Positions 14,708 through 16,000 of a DNA stretch of 16,000 bases are shown here, piece by piece (positions within the stretch are counted from its first letter, which is position 1; every line of letters starts with the position of its first letter). A model generated the notes under the pieces. That model worked only from the letters and a program-made list of their open reading frames with translations. It did no database searches and had not been told where the DNA came from. The translations under genes and the position numbers were made by a program. Location of the stretch: contig CAIIXF020000403.1 of NCBI GenBank assembly GCA_903813345.2, positions 1-16,000 on the forward strand, given 5' to 3'. This DNA comes from Owenia fusiformis. Taxonomy: Eukaryota > Annelida > Polychaeta > Sabellida > Oweniidae.

Positions 14708-15380
14708 AATTAAAAGCAATTTTAGACTGTTAGATGATCTCTTCTGTAATCAAGGTGATGTTGGTACACTTCCGCCGTTAGAAAAACAAAGACTAAGACA
14801 AAGACTATATAGCAATTAATCCTTTTGTAATCATTAAATGTTAGATTCTTATTATTTTGTTGGACAATGTTCAGACTTCTGACCAAGATTAAATCATTTA
14901 TGTTTGTATTTAAAAATAGTATTTCAATCAGACAGACGTTCTAATGAGTTAGAAAAATACATTTGTCCATTTCCTCTCAAGAAGTTTTCAAAGGTAATCA
15001 AGTCGATTTGTTTGAGTGTTTAGCATTGTTTTTCATAACTTGACGCTTCCATGAACAGAATGACTTTGAAATGAGTTTTTATAATTTTAGCTTTTATACG
15101 GACATGCTTATTGTATATTTCTATATGAACGTTGTAGTTATGTGATGTAACATCGCCCCCCCCCCAATTACAGGTATACAAATTTTGGTCGGAATGCATT
15201 AACTTGCAATTAAAAGCAATTTTAGACTGTTAGATGATCTCTTATGTAATCTAGGTGATGTTGGTACACTTCCGCATTTAAGAAAACAAAGACTAAAACA
15301 AAGAGAACTAAGCAATTAATCCTTTTGTTATCATTAAATGTTAGATTCTCATTTTTTATTGGACAATATTAAGACTTCTG
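14708..15380. repeat. Direct repeat pair, starts exactly 500 bp apart
   Basis: 14708-14881 and 15208-15380 align from aattaaaagcaattttagac to cagacttctg-type ends, with scattered substitutions and a few 1- to 3-bp indels. The spacer 14882-15207 is not repeated and includes a C10 run (15156-15165). There is no TG...CA boundary, primer binding site or coding between the repeats, so these do not look like LTRs. They may be two copies of one short dispersed element or a local duplication. Confidence 0.85.
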
Positions 15381-15802
15381 TCTCCGATTGTTATGCAGGT
15401 ATGTGTATAAAATCATGTGAACAACATTATCGTGGAAACTCCCATATTCATTCTCATAATGTCTTACAGCTATTTCGCAAATGACATAATCCTAAACAAC
15501 ATATGGAAATAATAGTGCAGAACTGAGCGAAAAGAAAGGTGGAACAAATCAGATTAAGATATTTTATTTTTGAAATGCACAGAGGGCAACAGTTGAAGAA
15601 CAAAAGTTAAAGGCGTTGTGAAATAGATCGTGCTTTTATATGATCCCCTTCTATAGTACCCTACCCTTTGCATTCGTTCGACTTCACTTCTCTAATGAGA
15701 GTTTCGTCTTCTCGTAGTTTATAATAAGACTCTGCACGCAGCGTAATAGTTCCCCTATTATCCATGTTCATGTTCTCATTTGATTTTTCATCAGTTACGA
15801 CT
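15381..15802. other. Non-coding stretch, nothing recognised
   Basis: No coding-like frame, tandem repeat or inverted repeat seen. The composition is ordinary for the window. Confidence 0.4.
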
Positions 15803-15931
15803 TGGTAACATTTGTTCCGATTTTCATTACGGCGCCGGCCGATTGAGTATTTTGTTCAGAATTGAATACAATTTTGAACAAAATACTCAACGGCCGGGCG
15901 CCGGTGCTGAAAATCTGAGCAAATGTGACCA
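15803..15931. repeat. Strong inverted repeat with 62-bp arms and GC-rich block
   Basis: The left arm (15803-15864) and right arm (15869-15931) are complementary with a few mismatches and two or three single-base indels, around a 4-bp centre (aata). The inner part ttgagtattttgttca pairs nearly perfectly. The arms also contain ggcgccggcc / ggccgggcgcc, by far the most GC-rich patch nearby. It would form a stable hairpin in single-stranded DNA or RNA. A palindromic MITE is the most likely origin; no target duplication is clear at the edges. Confidence 0.8.
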
Positions 15932-16000
15932 CGGCATTATAAAAGCATACTCTTTAATACACGAACAGATTCAAAATGAGACTTTATCTATCAGAGAAAT
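15932..16000. other. Right edge, nothing recognised
   Basis: A short AT-rich end of the window without supported features. Confidence 0.4.

Noticed and set aside
14708-15380. LTR retrotransposon with 173-bp LTRs
   Set aside because: There are no TG...CA ends, primer binding site or polypurine tract, and no coding sequence in the 326-bp spacer.
14708-15380. CRISPR-like array
   Set aside because: Only two long diverged repeats with one long spacer, in a eukaryotic setting.

Overview
The window reads as AT-rich, non-coding-dominated nuclear DNA from a metazoan. Coding traces are short, many are broken, some are bounded by plausible splice sites, and nearly all recognisable ones come from transposable elements. 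Nothing looks bacterial, organellar or phage-like: there are no operons, ribosome binding sites or long open frames. The transposon-derived protein families seen here (a PIF1/Helitron-type helicase, a LINE reverse-transcriptase tail, Tc1/mariner-like transposases, an unnamed RNase-H-like family and a CxxC...HCxxxC family) are ones I associate with marine invertebrates such as molluscs or cnidarians. The species cannot be fixed from the sequence.

Layout. Positions 1-1200 hold three short, coding-like plus-strand open frames of unknown identity (286-435, 664-857, 1021-1191). A decayed Tc1-like transposase lies at about 1690-2010. A 30-bp minisatellite is at 2641-2767. Between 2917 and 3999 three transposon protein fragments follow each other on the plus strand: a LINE tail, the C-terminal part of a PIF1/Helitron-like helicase (the clearest protein in the window), and an RNase-H-like transposon domain. 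A 24-bp tandem repeat at 4349-4468 runs straight into a scrap of a repeat family that also has two long copies, A (4775-5802) and B (8345-9456). Each long copy carries a 208-bp imperfect palindrome. Copy A gained a 274-bp unit flanked by 22-bp direct repeats. Copy B gained a TTAA-flanked 372-bp MITE whose exact empty site is preserved in copy A. Between the copies lie a possible two-exon fragment (6004-6306), a hAT-like terminus (6452), an imperfect hairpin (7031-7156) and the C-terminal tail of another DDE transposase (7789-7950).

From 9490 to 10768 there is a possible exon with an AT-hook-like motif and an in-frame stop, a minus-strand terminal exon duplicated in tandem (9789-9897 and 10030-10155), and a 147-codon open frame with a CxxC...HCxxxC zinc-binding-like pattern. 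From about 10.8 kb to the end I recognise no genes. That part holds a 177-bp MITE with terminal inverted repeats (12634-12810), four long G/C homopolymers, a 173-bp direct repeat exactly 500 bp apart (14708 and 15208), and a strong inverted repeat with GC-rich arms (15803-15931).

The genes do not form a pathway. The region is best read as layered transposon debris with nested insertions whose order can partly be worked out. I found no convincing new biological system; the best leads are the nested repeat history, the A/B palindrome family and the duplicated terminal exon.
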